DNA of 10,714 nt from Deltaproteobacteria bacterium (GCA_016234425.1 JACRCA010000199.1:1-10714), one strand, 5' to 3'. Counted from the stretch's first letter, positions 1-7,327 are shown. Translations and numbers: made by a program. The notes: a model not told the origin generated them from the sequence alone.

Positions 1-1629
1 AAAATAGGACTGATGGGGGGCATCGTAGAAGTGCTTCTGGCCCTCATCGGGATGATCGAGGCATTTAGCCAACGCGATATCATCAGCAATGTCGTCTCGA
101 TGGGCCATACCCTGTTGCTCGTGGCCGCTATGTTTATCGGCTATCTAACAGCAAAACGGACAACCCAGCATGGGCCGCTAGGGATTCTGTTCCATAGCTC
201 GATGTCAGGACTGATGGTGGGGGGCTTACTCGCCCTGTTAGTCATTATGGGGAGTCTGCTAAGACTCCGGGCCGTCTTCATCAACGCCTCGCCGATCCTC
301 TATGATTTACTGACCTTTAAGCAAGGCACCCAGACTGGCGCTCTCCTGCTTCTCAGTGCTGGAGGGGCGTGTGGAGTCCTTGCAGGTTTATTTTATCTGT
401 CTTCCATCCTCACCCGTCGGGTGTTGATAAAGTCCCTAAGTAGTATTGTTTTGGCAGGTGTGCTGCAAGATTTGCTGCGTCCCACCTTCGCCCTGTGGGG
501 CCCTCTGGCGGTCATCAACGATTGGCTCTTCGCCGCCAATGGGCTCACCATCTATGGGGCCGCTGGATTGTTTATTTTAACTGCCGCTACTACTTACTTT
601 TGGGCCAGAAAGGGAAGCGCAATTCAAGCGGGTCTGCGGCGCTTGCCCCGCACAAGCCAGCGTGTGCTAAAGATAGCGGGTCTCATTCTTATCATCATTA
701 TCTTGCTGGCTTTGCCCCAGATCCTCGGCCTCTTTTTGAGTGAAGTTTTAACCATCGTCGGGCTTTATGTTCTCTTGGGTCTGGGGCTCAATATTGTGGT
801 CGGCTATGCCGGCCTCTTAGACCTCGGCTATGTGGCCTTCTTCGCCATCGGTGCCTACACGACCGCCGTATTGACTTCACCGGAGTTGGGCTTCTTTAAC
901 CTGTCCTTCTGGGGAGCGCTTCCCTTGGCGATCATCATGGGAGTCGTGTCCGGAGTGCTGCTGGGCATCCCTGTTCTCAAGATGCGGGGCGATTATCTGG
1001 CGATCGCCACTCTCGGCTTTGGCGAAATCATCCGTATTCTCGTTCTCTCAGATTTTCTACGGCCATGGTTTGGTGGAGCCCAAGGCGTTGGTAAAATACC
1101 CAAAGCTGCCATCGGGAGCATGGAATTGGCCACGCCGCAGCAGATTTACTATCTCATCCTGGCGGGCTGTTTCCTGGTAGGCTTTATTTCCTGGCGTTTA
1201 AGAGACTCCCGTTTAGGACGTGCCTGGATGGCCGTCCGGGAAGATGAGGACGTGGCCCAGGCCATGGGGATCAATCTCGTAGCCACCAAACTGCTGGCTT
1301 TCGCCACCGGTGCGGCCTTCTCTGCTCTGAGCGGCGCCATCTTTGCCAGCAAACTTGGGTCAGTCTACCCCCACAGTTTCAATGTGATGATTTCCATCAA
1401 CATCCTCTGCTTGATTATCGTAGGGGGTATGGGTAGTATCCCAGGTGTGCTTGTTGGGTCCATGGCCCTCGTTGGTCTGCCTGAGCTGCTGCGGGAGTTT
1501 GCCGATTATCGACTCCTGGTTTATGGGGCTGCTCTTGTGGCCATGATGCTTCTCCGGCCAGAAGGTCTTTGGCCGGAAGCCGTGCGCCGCCGCGAGTTGC
1601 ACGAAGGGGAAAAGGTGGATAGCGATTAA
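1..1629 (+). CDS. livM: Branched-chain amino acid ABC transporter permease, LivM type (5' end outside window)
   Basis: Inner-membrane permease of a Liv-type (HAAT) importer, expected to pair with a LivH permease and the LivG/LivF ATPases encoded next. The frame is open to the left edge and no ribosome site is visible before the ATG at 13, so the true start probably lies upstream. Counting from that ATG, residues about 1-215 form an N-terminal region with several hydrophobic segments. The canonical LivM core follows: a TM block from about 222, the GYAGLLDLGYVAFF motif at 264-277, the RGDYLAIATLGFGEIIR segment at 325-341, and the cytoplasmic coupling loop at 399-422 (SRLGRAWMAVREDE, AMGIN) that should contact the ATPase. 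The C-terminus ends in a charged tail. The extension is longer than in most LivM proteins. A LivH signature is not visible in it, but a fusion cannot be excluded without the upstream DNA. Confidence 0.93.
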   Translation, partial: KIGLMGGIVEVLLALIGMIEAFSQRDIISNVVSMGHTLLLVAAMFIGYLTAKRTTQHGPLGILFHSSMSGLMVGGLLALLVIMGSLLRLRAVFINASPILYDLLTFKQGTQTGALLLLSAGGACGVLAGLFYLSSILTRRVLIKSLSSIVLAGVLQDLLRPTFALWGPLAVINDWLFAANGLTIYGAAGLFILTAATTYFWARKGSAIQAGLRRLPRTSQRVLKIAGLILIIIILLALPQILGLFLSEVLTIVGLYVLLGLGLNIVVGYAGLLDLGYVAFFAIGAYTTAVLTSPELGFFNLSFWGALPLAIIMGVVSGVLLGIPVLKMRGDYLAIATLGFGEIIRILVLSDFLRPWFGGAQGVGKIPKAAIGSMELATPQQIYYLILAGCFLVGFISWRLRDSRLGRAWMAVREDEDVAQAMGINLVATKLLAFATGAAFSALSGAIFASKLGSVYPHSFNVMISINILCLIIVGGMGSIPGVLVGSMALVGLPELLREFADYRLLVYGAALVAMMLLRPEGLWPEAVRRRELHEGEKVDSD

Positions 1630-1767
1630 ATTCGAATTCCGAAATGCGAAATAATTTCTAATGACCGAAACCCAAAATTTTAAACAAAAGAAAGGAGCGA
1701 GTTCTGGGAATTTAGTCATTGGGATTTAAGATTTGTTTCGGATTTCGATATTCGAATTTCGAATTTT
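1628..1767. repeat. Long imperfect palindromic intergenic repeat
   Basis: The livM-livG gap is mostly an A/T-rich imperfect inverted repeat built from TTCGAA/TTTCGGA-like words. The left arm (about 1628-1665, with TTCGAATTCCGAAATGCGAA) is partly the reverse complement of the right arm (about 1715-1766, with TTTCGGATTTCGATATTCGA). AATGAC at 1660-1665 pairs with GTCATT at 1715-1720. It begins directly at the livM stop codon. Elements of this look are, from memory, frequent between genes in uncultured deltaproteobacterial and related genomes; that family assignment is inference. An AGGAG-like stretch at 1692-1697 inside the loop has no start codon worth using after it. Confidence 0.6.
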
Positions 1768-1799
1768 TCCGAAACCAGTTTGTTCTGGATAAGCGAGCT

Positions 1800-1810
1800 G
1801 GGGAGGAGAG
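1800..1810 (+). promoter_or_regulatory. Ribosome binding site deciding the livG start
   Basis: A strong purine Shine-Dalgarno run (GGGGAGGAGAG) stands one base before the ATG at 1812, with the GGAGG core five bases from it. This selects 1812 over the in-frame TTG at 1719, which lies inside the palindromic repeat. Confidence 0.85.
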
Positions 1811-1811
1811 A

Positions 1812-2603
1812 ATGGCTATTCTCACGGCGCGCAAAACCACGAAGCGCTTCGGCGGCCTGGTGGCTGTGGATCGCTTGGACATAGAAGTCAAGGAGCAAAG
1901 CATTCATAGCATTATCGGGCCTAATGGAGCGGGTAAGACCACCTTCTTTAACTGCGTGACCGGCTTTTATCGACCTGAAACAGGAGATATCCTCTTCAAC
2001 GACCACTCCCTTGTCGGCTTACTTCCCGACCAGGTCGTCCGCCTGGGAATTGCTCGTACCTATCAGAATATACGCCTCTTTCCCAACTTGACGGCGATAG
2101 AGAACGTCCTGGTAGGGCTTCATGGGCATTTAAAAGCAGGATTTTTGGGCATTGTTTTGGGATTGCCGACTACCCGGCAAGAGGAAAAAATAGCCGAAGA
2201 AGAAGCCCGGCGGCTCCTCAAATTTGTCCACCTGGCCGGCAAAGGGGATTTTTGGGCTAAGAATCTCCCCTATGGTGACCAGCGACGGTTGGAAATTGCG
2301 CGCGCCTTGGCTGCCCGTCCGAAGTTGTTGCTGCTGGATGAACCGACAGCCGGCATGAATCCCCGAGAAACACAGGAAATGATGGACTTTATTCGGCAGC
2401 TGCGGGATGATTTGGGTATAACGATCCTTCTCATCGAACACCAGATGCGGGTAGTAATGGGCATCTCCGAGATAGTGACTGTATTAGACTACGGAGAAAA
2501 AATTGCCGAGGGCACTCCGGCCCAAATTCAGAACGATCCTAAGGTCATCGAGGCCTACCTTGGACGGGGAAACATCTCTGAAAAAAGTGGCATAGTTAAT
2601 TAG
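1812..2603 (+). CDS. livG: Branched-chain amino acid ABC transporter ATP-binding protein LivG
   Basis: Cytoplasmic ATPase (263 aa) that with LivF powers the Liv importer. Visible motifs: Walker A GPNGAGKT at 36-43, Q-loop Gln85 (YQNIRLF), ABC signature LPYGDQRR at 152-159 (a usual LivG variant of LSGGQ), Walker B LLLLDEP at 172-178, and H-switch His210 (LLIEH). The LivG-specific insert between Q-loop and signature is present (about 103-150). The C-terminus carries the typical LivG end (EAYLGRG at 247-253) plus a short tail. The start at 1812 is supported by a strong ribosome site and places the conserved beta strand at the N-terminus. It is separated from livM by 182 bases of repeat and from livF by 58 bases. 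The last codons and the stop are part of an 8-bp-period array. All catalytic residues are intact. Confidence 0.96.
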   Translation: MAILTARKTTKRFGGLVAVDRLDIEVKEQSIHSIIGPNGAGKTTFFNCVTGFYRPETGDILFNDHSLVGLLPDQVVRLGIARTYQNIRLFPNLTAIENVLVGLHGHLKAGFLGIVLGLPTTRQEEKIAEEEARRLLKFVHLAGKGDFWAKNLPYGDQRRLEIARALAARPKLLLLDEPTAGMNPRETQEMMDFIRQLRDDLGITILLIEHQMRVVMGISEIVTVLDYGEKIAEGTPAQIQNDPKVIEAYLGRGNISEKSGIVN

Positions 2604-2648
2604 CCAAGTAGTCAAATAGTCTTACGGTCGCGTAGTCAGATGGCCAGA
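2593..2648. repeat. Degenerate 8-bp tandem array spanning the livG stop
   Basis: Seven consecutive octamers can be read at 2593, 2601, 2609, 2617, 2625, 2633 and 2641, with consensus close to TAGTCAAA. Five begin with TAG and most keep G-T/C-C at positions 3-5; the copy at 2625 is the most diverged. The livG stop codon (2601-2603) is the TAG of the second unit, and the first unit encodes the last residues of LivG. The array runs up to the livF ribosome site region. Confidence 0.6.
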
Positions 2649-2661
2649 AAGGTTTATTCAT

Positions 2662-3375
2662 ATGGCCATGCTTGAGGTCGAAAACATCCATGCCTACTAT
2701 GGGCATATCCATGCTCTCAGGGATGTCTCCCTCACCGTGGAAAGAGGGGAGATTGTTACTCTGATCGGGGCCAATGGCGCAGGCAAAAGTACCACTCTCA
2801 AGACCATTAGCGGATTGTTGCGGCCACGGCAGGGGGCTATCCGACTTGACGGTGCAGACCTTACCCTTTACCTTCCCCATGAAATTGTGGCCAGAGGAGT
2901 CGTGCAAGTTCCTGAAGGGCGGCGTATCTTTGGCCGACTCACCGTTATGGAGAATCTGGAGATGGGGGCCTTTTCCTGCTCTGATCAACGGCTGATCAGG
3001 GCCAACTTGGAACGGGTTTTTACTCTGTTTCCCAGGTTGAAGGAGCGGCGGAACCAGGTAGCAGGTACCCTCAGCGGTGGCGAGCAACAGATGCTGGCGA
3101 CCGGGCGAGCCCTCATGGCCAATCCGCGCCTCCTCTTAATGGATGAACCTTCTATGGGTTTGGCGCCAGTCCTGGTGGATAGCATTTTTGCGACGATTCG
3201 GCAACTTCACGCTGGCGGTACGACCATTCTGCTGGTGGAGCAGAATGCGCGTATGGCCTTGCAAGTCGCCAGTCGCGGCTATGTACTACAGACGGGTACT
3301 GTAGTGCTGAGCGACACGGCGGAAAGTCTGCGGATGAATGAGATGGTGCGCCAGGCTTATCTGGGCGAGAGCTAG
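2662..3375 (+). CDS. livF: Branched-chain amino acid ABC transporter ATP-binding protein LivF
   Basis: Second ATPase subunit (237 aa) of the Liv importer, forming the nucleotide-binding heterodimer with LivG. Visible motifs: Walker A GANGAGKST at 36-44, Q-loop Gln82 (VVQVPEGRRIF, a LivF hallmark), signature LSGGEQQ at 137-143, Walker B LLLMDEP at 157-163, and LVEQNAR at 191-197. The Gln at 194, where most ABC ATPases have the switch His, is normal for LivF. The C-terminus ends in QAYLGES, matching the LivF-type AYLG ending. The start at 2662 is chosen because a GAAAGG ribosome site lies about 9 bases upstream; an ATG two codons later (2668) would also fit the family. It sits 58 bases after livG, so cotranscription is likely. 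Confidence 0.96.
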   Translation: MAMLEVENIHAYYGHIHALRDVSLTVERGEIVTLIGANGAGKSTTLKTISGLLRPRQGAIRLDGADLTLYLPHEIVARGVVQVPEGRRIFGRLTVMENLEMGAFSCSDQRLIRANLERVFTLFPRLKERRNQVAGTLSGGEQQMLATGRALMANPRLLLMDEPSMGLAPVLVDSIFATIRQLHAGGTTILLVEQNARMALQVASRGYVLQTGTVVLSDTAESLRMNEMVRQAYLGES

Positions 3376-3384
3376 CCAAAAGCG

Positions 3385-3416
3385 GGTAGGGAGATGGGGA
3401 GATAAGGAGCGGGGGC
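3385..3416. repeat. Degenerate 8-bp purine array after livF, possible G-quadruplex
   Basis: Four octamers start at 3385, 3393, 3401 and 3409 and share a GATgGGGA-like pattern. The G runs at 3384-3386, 3389-3391, 3396-3399 and 3411-3415 could support a four-run G-quadruplex on the + strand, though the last loop is long (11 bases). The word GATGGGGAG at 3393-3401 has a perfect 9-base reverse complement at 3475-3483, about 20 bases before the kinase start, so the livF-kinase leader could fold into a long-range stem. Confidence 0.45.
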
Positions 3417-3505
3417 ACATTAGGAACTGTTTTTCCTTGTGGGTTTATGCTAAATTAAGAAAAAAGTTCGCCGCCTCCCCATCCTTTTTGACTGGGTGAT
3501 ATAAA

Positions 3506-5665
3506 ATGAGTGTCTATGCGTTGCCGGCAGCGCTGGCCTTTGCGATCAACTTGACCCTTTGCCTGATCGTCTTCTTCAACAATCCCCGGGGCATTGCCAA
3601 CCAGATCTTTACCCTGTTGATCCTTTCCTTCGTGGCCTGGGATGCCGGAGAGCTGATCCTGATCTATAGCGACCACCCTTTCATGGCCCTGGTCGGGGTG
3701 AAGATCATCTTTGCTGGCGTCTTCCTCTTCCCCGTCTTCTTCCTCCATTTCTCCTACGTCTTCCCCCAGAAACTGACCCGTTTTTTCGATGGGTGGCGCA
3801 GCGGGATTCTGTACATAGGTCCTATTGCGCTTCTGGCTCCTTTTATCCTCCTCCTCCAAGTGGACATTGCCCGCGTGCTGCAGATCGGGTCCATCTTCTA
3901 TTACATCTTCTCATTCAAAGGGCCTCTGGAGTCCCACGTCCTGGCCCTGGTGTTGAGTTTGATCGGGCTGGGGTACTTTGCCTGGGGGGTTGTGAATTTC
4001 ATCATTTCCTACCGCCAGACCAAGATCGCCCGCCAGCGTCTCCAAATCCTCTACCTCCTGGTGGGCATCATCTCCATGTTTTTCATCGGCCTGGTCTTGC
4101 ACCTCGTCAACTACCTTTTTGAATTTGGCTATTCCTTCTTCTTCGTGGCCAGCCTCTATTCCCTCCTGATCAGCTTCTTCTTTGCCCTGGCCCTGGTCAA
4201 ATATCGGTTGCTGGACATTCACTTCATCATTCGGGGAGGCATTCTTTACTCCATGCTCTCCGGGTTGGTCCTGGTGATATACGTTCTCCTCATCAAGAAT
4301 GTCTGCGATATTTTGGCCAAAAAGCTCGAAACCCAGTCCTTGCTGGTGGAGAGTGCTTTCGTACTGATCCTGGTCTTTCTGCTGCGCCCATTGGAGAGGA
4401 AGGTGGAAGAATTTATTGACCGCTTTTTCTACCGGGAACGTTACCTCTTTCGCCTCAAGTTCTTCGAATTCACCCGCGCCGTTCTGAATATCCTGGACCT
4501 GCAAACCCTTCTGAAAGCCACGGTCAGTTTTATCTCTCAGGCCCTGGCCGTGGAGAAGGCGGCGGTCTTGATTCTCGACCAGGAATCGGGGGTTTACCGG
4601 ATTTTGAGCCAGAATGGCTTTCCCGAAGGGATCTCCTTTGCGGCAGAAAGTCCTTTCATCGACTATCTCAAACATTCCCGGCGGGCCATTGAACTGGAAT
4701 CCATCAAAGATTATCATTCCCTGAATGCAGAAGTACAAAAGATGAGGGCCACCCGTTTTGCCCTGGCCATCCCTCTCGAGTGGGATGAGGGGATGCTGGG
4801 TTTTTTGCTGGTAGGAGAAAAACAAAACGGCAAAAGTTTCTCCATCATGGAAATTGAAGCCCTGGAAGCCCTCGCTCCGGCAGTGGGGATGGCCATCTCC
4901 CGAGCCCTTCTTTACCAAGACCTGAAGAAGAAGGACCATCAGATGATGCAGTCAGAAAAACTGGCCGCCCTGGGAGAAATGGCCGCCTCCTTCGTCCATG
5001 AAATTCGTAACCCCCTGGGCATTATCCTTGGCTCCGCAGAGACTTTGAATAAAAAAGTTCCCGCATCCGTCCAGTCAGAGTTGCTCCAATTCATTCGCGA
5101 AGAGGGTGAGCGGATCAACCGCATGCTCACCAATTTCTTAGACTTTGCCAAGCCAAAACCCCCAGCCTTCCGCGAAGTAGACCTGAAGGATATCCTGGAG
5201 AAGACCGTGGAACTCATCTCCATGCCGGCGCGAGAGCGGAAAGTTCAGATTCTGCAAGAATATCCGAAAGAAAAAGTCCTCATGTTTGTGGACCCGGAGC
5301 AGGTTCGCGAAGCCCTGGTAAACTTGGAATTGAATGCTCTGGAAGCCATGCCTTTGGGGGGGAAAATGACGATTACCCTGACCCAAAATGAAGGCCAGGG
5401 GGCGCTGATTCGGGTCAGCGATACGGGCGTGGGCCTCCCGCGAGGGGTAGAATCTAAGATCTTTGACCCTTTCTTCACTACGAAAGAGCGCGGCACGGGC
5501 CTCGGCCTATCCATTGCCTACCGGGTGGCTAAAAACCATGGGGGAACAATCTCCGCAGTAAGCAATGATGGGGGAGGAACTACTTTTATTCTCACTCTCC
5601 CTCTGCCCAAAGGCACGTTAGGTTGTTTCGGCGCGGTGGGCCCGCCGCCTGAAGGTGAAAAATAA
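3506..5665 (+). CDS. Membrane sensor histidine kinase (7TM-like sensor, GAF, HisKA, HATPase_c)
   Basis: Predicted inner-membrane kinase (719 aa) that autophosphorylates and passes phosphate to the response regulator encoded just downstream. Residues 1-295 contain about eight or nine hydrophobic segments, resembling the 7TM region found at the front of many histidine kinases; the Asn-Pro and Trp45 positions fit that style. A short coupling helix follows (about 296-325), then a GAF-like domain (about 326-470) that may bind a cytoplasmic ligand. HisKA has the H-box FVHEIRNPLG with phospho-acceptor His498. The ATPase domain shows the N-box with Asn606 and Asn610, the G1 box DTGVG at 639-643, the F-box FFTTK at 656-660 and the G2 box GTGLGL at 663-668. 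All catalytic motifs are intact. There is no receiver at the C-terminus; instead a Gly/Pro-rich tail of about 19 residues follows the fold. The ribosome site is weak (GGTGAT). The signal sensed is unknown. Proximity to liv genes might suggest nutrient sensing, but this is only context. Confidence 0.94.
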   Translation: MSVYALPAALAFAINLTLCLIVFFNNPRGIANQIFTLLILSFVAWDAGELILIYSDHPFMALVGVKIIFAGVFLFPVFFLHFSYVFPQKLTRFFDGWRSGILYIGPIALLAPFILLLQVDIARVLQIGSIFYYIFSFKGPLESHVLALVLSLIGLGYFAWGVVNFIISYRQTKIARQRLQILYLLVGIISMFFIGLVLHLVNYLFEFGYSFFFVASLYSLLISFFFALALVKYRLLDIHFIIRGGILYSMLSGLVLVIYVLLIKNVCDILAKKLETQSLLVESAFVLILVFLLRPLERKVEEFIDRFFYRERYLFRLKFFEFTRAVLNILDLQTLLKATVSFISQALAVEKAAVLILDQESGVYRILSQNGFPEGISFAAESPFIDYLKHSRRAIELESIKDYHSLNAEVQKMRATRFALAIPLEWDEGMLGFLLVGEKQNGKSFSIMEIEALEALAPAVGMAISRALLYQDLKKKDHQMMQSEKLAALGEMAASFVHEIRNPLGIILGSAETLNKKVPASVQSELLQFIREEGERINRMLTNFLDFAKPKPPAFREVDLKDILEKTVELISMPARERKVQILQEYPKEKVLMFVDPEQVREALVNLELNALEAMPLGGKMTITLTQNEGQGALIRVSDTGVGLPRGVESKIFDPFFTTKERGTGLGLSIAYRVAKNHGGTISAVSNDGGGTTFILTLPLPKGTLGCFGAVGPPPEGEK

Positions 5666-5678
5666 AGACAAAAGACAT

Positions 5679-5773
5679 TCACCGCGGAGAGCGCAGAGAA
5701 CGCTAACATGAGAAACAATTTAATTTTATCCTTTCGCTAATTTTCTCCATGTTCTCCGCGTGCTCTGCGGTGA
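5679..5773. repeat. Long imperfect palindromic repeat between kinase and regulator genes
   Basis: The 22-base arms at 5679-5700 and 5752-5773 are reverse complements at 18 of 22 positions, rich in CACCGCGGAGAGC / GCTCTGCGGTGA words. The pairing continues inward (CATGAGAAA near 5707-5715 with TTTTCTCCATG at 5741-5751). In RNA this would form a long hairpin between the two cistrons, ending 14 bases before the regulator's ATG. From memory this CCGCGGAG/CTCTGCGG type is a common intergenic repeat in uncultured deltaproteobacterial genomes; I cannot verify that here. Confidence 0.65.
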
Positions 5774-5787
5774 GAGTTTGGGGGCTT

Positions 5788-7191
5788 ATGAAGCCGCGAA
5801 TCCTGATCGTTGACGATGAAGTCCGCATGCAACGGATCTTCGAGATTAACCTCAGCCCGAAGTACGAAGTTCTGACTTGCGGGGATGGAAAAGAAGCCCT
5901 GGGAATCGTGAGGGGCCGAGATATCGGGCTGATGCTTACGGACCTGAAGATGCCCGGCATGAATGGCGTGGACCTTCTTAAGGAAGTGCGCAAAGACCGG
6001 CCCGACCTACCGGTAATCATCATGACCGCTTACGGCACTGTGGAAAGCGCAGTCCAGGCTATGAAAGAGGGCGCGGCCGATTATATCCTCAAACCCATCA
6101 AGATGGATGAGATGGAAGTTTTGATCGAAAAAACCCTGGCCGTCTCCCGCCTGAGGGAAGAAAACCGCGACCTGCGCCAGGAGTTGAAGACGATCTTCGG
6201 GCCGGAAAATATTATCGGCCACCATCCATCCATGCAGAAAGTCATCCAGCTCATCCAGCAAGTAGCGGGCACTAAGACCACCGTGCTCGTCAAAGGGGAG
6301 AGCGGAACGGGCAAAGAGCTGGTGGCCCGGGCCATCCACTATGAGAGTGACCGGTCGAGCAAGCCTTTTGTGGTCATCAATTGTGCCGCCATCCCCAGCA
6401 CCCTGCTCGAAAGCGAACTCTTCGGTTATGAGAAGGGAGCCTTCACCGGAGCCACCAAGACTAAAAAGGGGCGCCTGGAACTGGCTGACAGGGGAACGCT
6501 TTTTCTGGACGAAATCGGCGAGATGCCCAGGGAACTCCAGGTTAAGATTCTCCGGGTTCTGGAGGAACAAAAATTCCAGCGAGTTGGCGGTACTGAGGAT
6601 ATTGGGGTGGATAACCGCATCATCGCCGCCACGAATAAAGACCTGAAGCAGGCTGTCGAGGCCGGAGCTTTCCGCGAGGACCTCTACTATCGTCTGAATG
6701 TGATTACCATCCCCATTCCCCCCCTGCGAGAGCGGAGAGAGGACATTCCTTTACTCGTCGAGCATTTCCTGAAAAAACACCGCGAGGCTCTTAAGAAGAA
6801 TGTTTATCGCGCGAGTGCAGAAGTGCTGCATCTGCTGGTGGATTATCCCTGGCCGGGAAACGTGCGCGAGCTGGAAAACGCCATCGTCCGGGCGCTGGTC
6901 CTCTGCCCCTCTGATGGCATTGAGGTGGCGGACCTGCCCGAAGAGATCCGGTTCGGAAAAAAAGAAGAAGAAGTGAAGATTCCCACAGACAAGCAGGAAC
7001 TCAAAAGGATTAAAAAGCAGGCCCAGCAGAAAATCAAGGAAGAAATCGAGAAGAAATTCATCGAAGATGCCCTGACCCAGGAGAAGGGCAATGTCTTGCG
7101 CGCTGCGGCTCGAGTAAGTATGGACCGCAGACAATTTCAGAATTTGATCAAAAAATATGGGATTTCTAAAAAAGAATTCGAGAACGGGTGA
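5788..7191 (+). CDS. NtrC-family sigma-54-dependent response regulator
   Basis: Cytoplasmic transcription activator of 467 aa and the probable partner of the upstream kinase. The receiver spans 1-115: acidic pair Asp9/Asp10, phospho-acceptor Asp52 (LTDLKMPG), Thr80 and Lys102. A coiled linker at about 116-137 leads to the AAA+ sigma-54 interaction domain (about 138-365): Walker A GESGTGKE at 170-177, the GAFTGA sigma-54 contact loop at 217-222, Walker B GTLFLDEIGEM at 236-246, arginine-finger region FREDLYYRLNV at 295-305, and sensor II WPGNVREL at 355-362. A Lys/Glu-rich helix (about 391-428) joins a Fis-type HTH (about 429-460). Nothing is missing, so it should work as a phosphorylation-gated activator. 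The start at 5788 puts the conserved ILIVDDE strand at the N-terminus. The frame stays open upstream to 5749, but those codons lie in the palindromic repeat. The ribosome site is poor (GGGGG). It follows the kinase by 122 bases. Confidence 0.96.
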   Translation: MKPRILIVDDEVRMQRIFEINLSPKYEVLTCGDGKEALGIVRGRDIGLMLTDLKMPGMNGVDLLKEVRKDRPDLPVIIMTAYGTVESAVQAMKEGAADYILKPIKMDEMEVLIEKTLAVSRLREENRDLRQELKTIFGPENIIGHHPSMQKVIQLIQQVAGTKTTVLVKGESGTGKELVARAIHYESDRSSKPFVVINCAAIPSTLLESELFGYEKGAFTGATKTKKGRLELADRGTLFLDEIGEMPRELQVKILRVLEEQKFQRVGGTEDIGVDNRIIAATNKDLKQAVEAGAFREDLYYRLNVITIPIPPLRERREDIPLLVEHFLKKHREALKKNVYRASAEVLHLLVDYPWPGNVRELENAIVRALVLCPSDGIEVADLPEEIRFGKKEEEVKIPTDKQELKRIKKQAQQKIKEEIEKKFIEDALTQEKGNVLRAAARVSMDRRQFQNLIKKYGISKKEFENG

Positions 7192-7231
7192 TGCGAAAAA
7201 AAATATCGCACCTGAGAACAAAAGATTCGCA
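7192..7231. promoter_or_regulatory. Possible activator (enhancer) site: TGCGA/TCGCA dyad
   Basis: TGCGA at 7192-7196 and TCGCA at 7206-7210 form a 19-base dyad with an A/T-rich centre. A further TCGCA at 7227-7231 lies 21 bases from the second half-site, close to two helical turns. The site is about 170-190 bases upstream of the sigma-54-type element, a usual distance for an NtrC-type activator. Short half-sites make chance occurrence possible, and the dyad could instead be a weak hairpin ending the regulator transcript. Confidence 0.3.
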
Positions 7232-7314
7232 GCCACTAACCCAAAGAATATTAAACAAAAATTGCTTTTCCCCGTCCTTCCGCCAAAAACCTGCTTTCTT
7301 CTCGGCCCTTCGCT

Positions 7315-7327
7315 GATCAATTGATTA
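7315..7327 (+). promoter_or_regulatory. IHF-like binding site upstream of the sigma-54 promoter
   Basis: The sequence matches the IHF consensus WATCAA-N4-TTR at all specified positions except the first (G for A/T): ATCAA, four bases, TTA. It is followed by A/T-rich DNA and sits about 55-65 bases upstream of the -24 element, where IHF commonly bends DNA between enhancer and sigma-54 promoter. The core also contains a perfect 10-base palindrome (7316-7325). Confidence 0.4.

Noticed and set aside
1719..1811. N-terminal extension of LivG from a TTG at 1719
   Set aside because: The extra residues are encoded by the palindromic repeat, have no ribosome site, and the ATG at 1812 has a strong one with a normal LivG N-terminus.
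3437..3460. Possible sigma-70 promoter before the kinase (TGCTAAATT extended -10 like)
   Set aside because: The -10 match is partial and no -35 stands at a proper distance. The kinase may be read from the liv operon.
3911..4939. 342-residue open frame on the minus strand inside the kinase gene
   Set aside because: It is antisense to a clear kinase with intact motifs and has a low-complexity Gln/Glu/Asp/Gly composition, as expected from mirrored codon bias.
5749..5787. N-terminal extension of the response regulator from an ATG at 5749 (or GTG at 5770)
   Set aside because: These codons are the right arm of the palindrome. The receiver family starts right at the strand encoded from 5788.
7187..7212. 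Intrinsic terminator after the response regulator
   Set aside because: The stem is short and bulged, and no T tract follows. It is reported only as a possible activator dyad.
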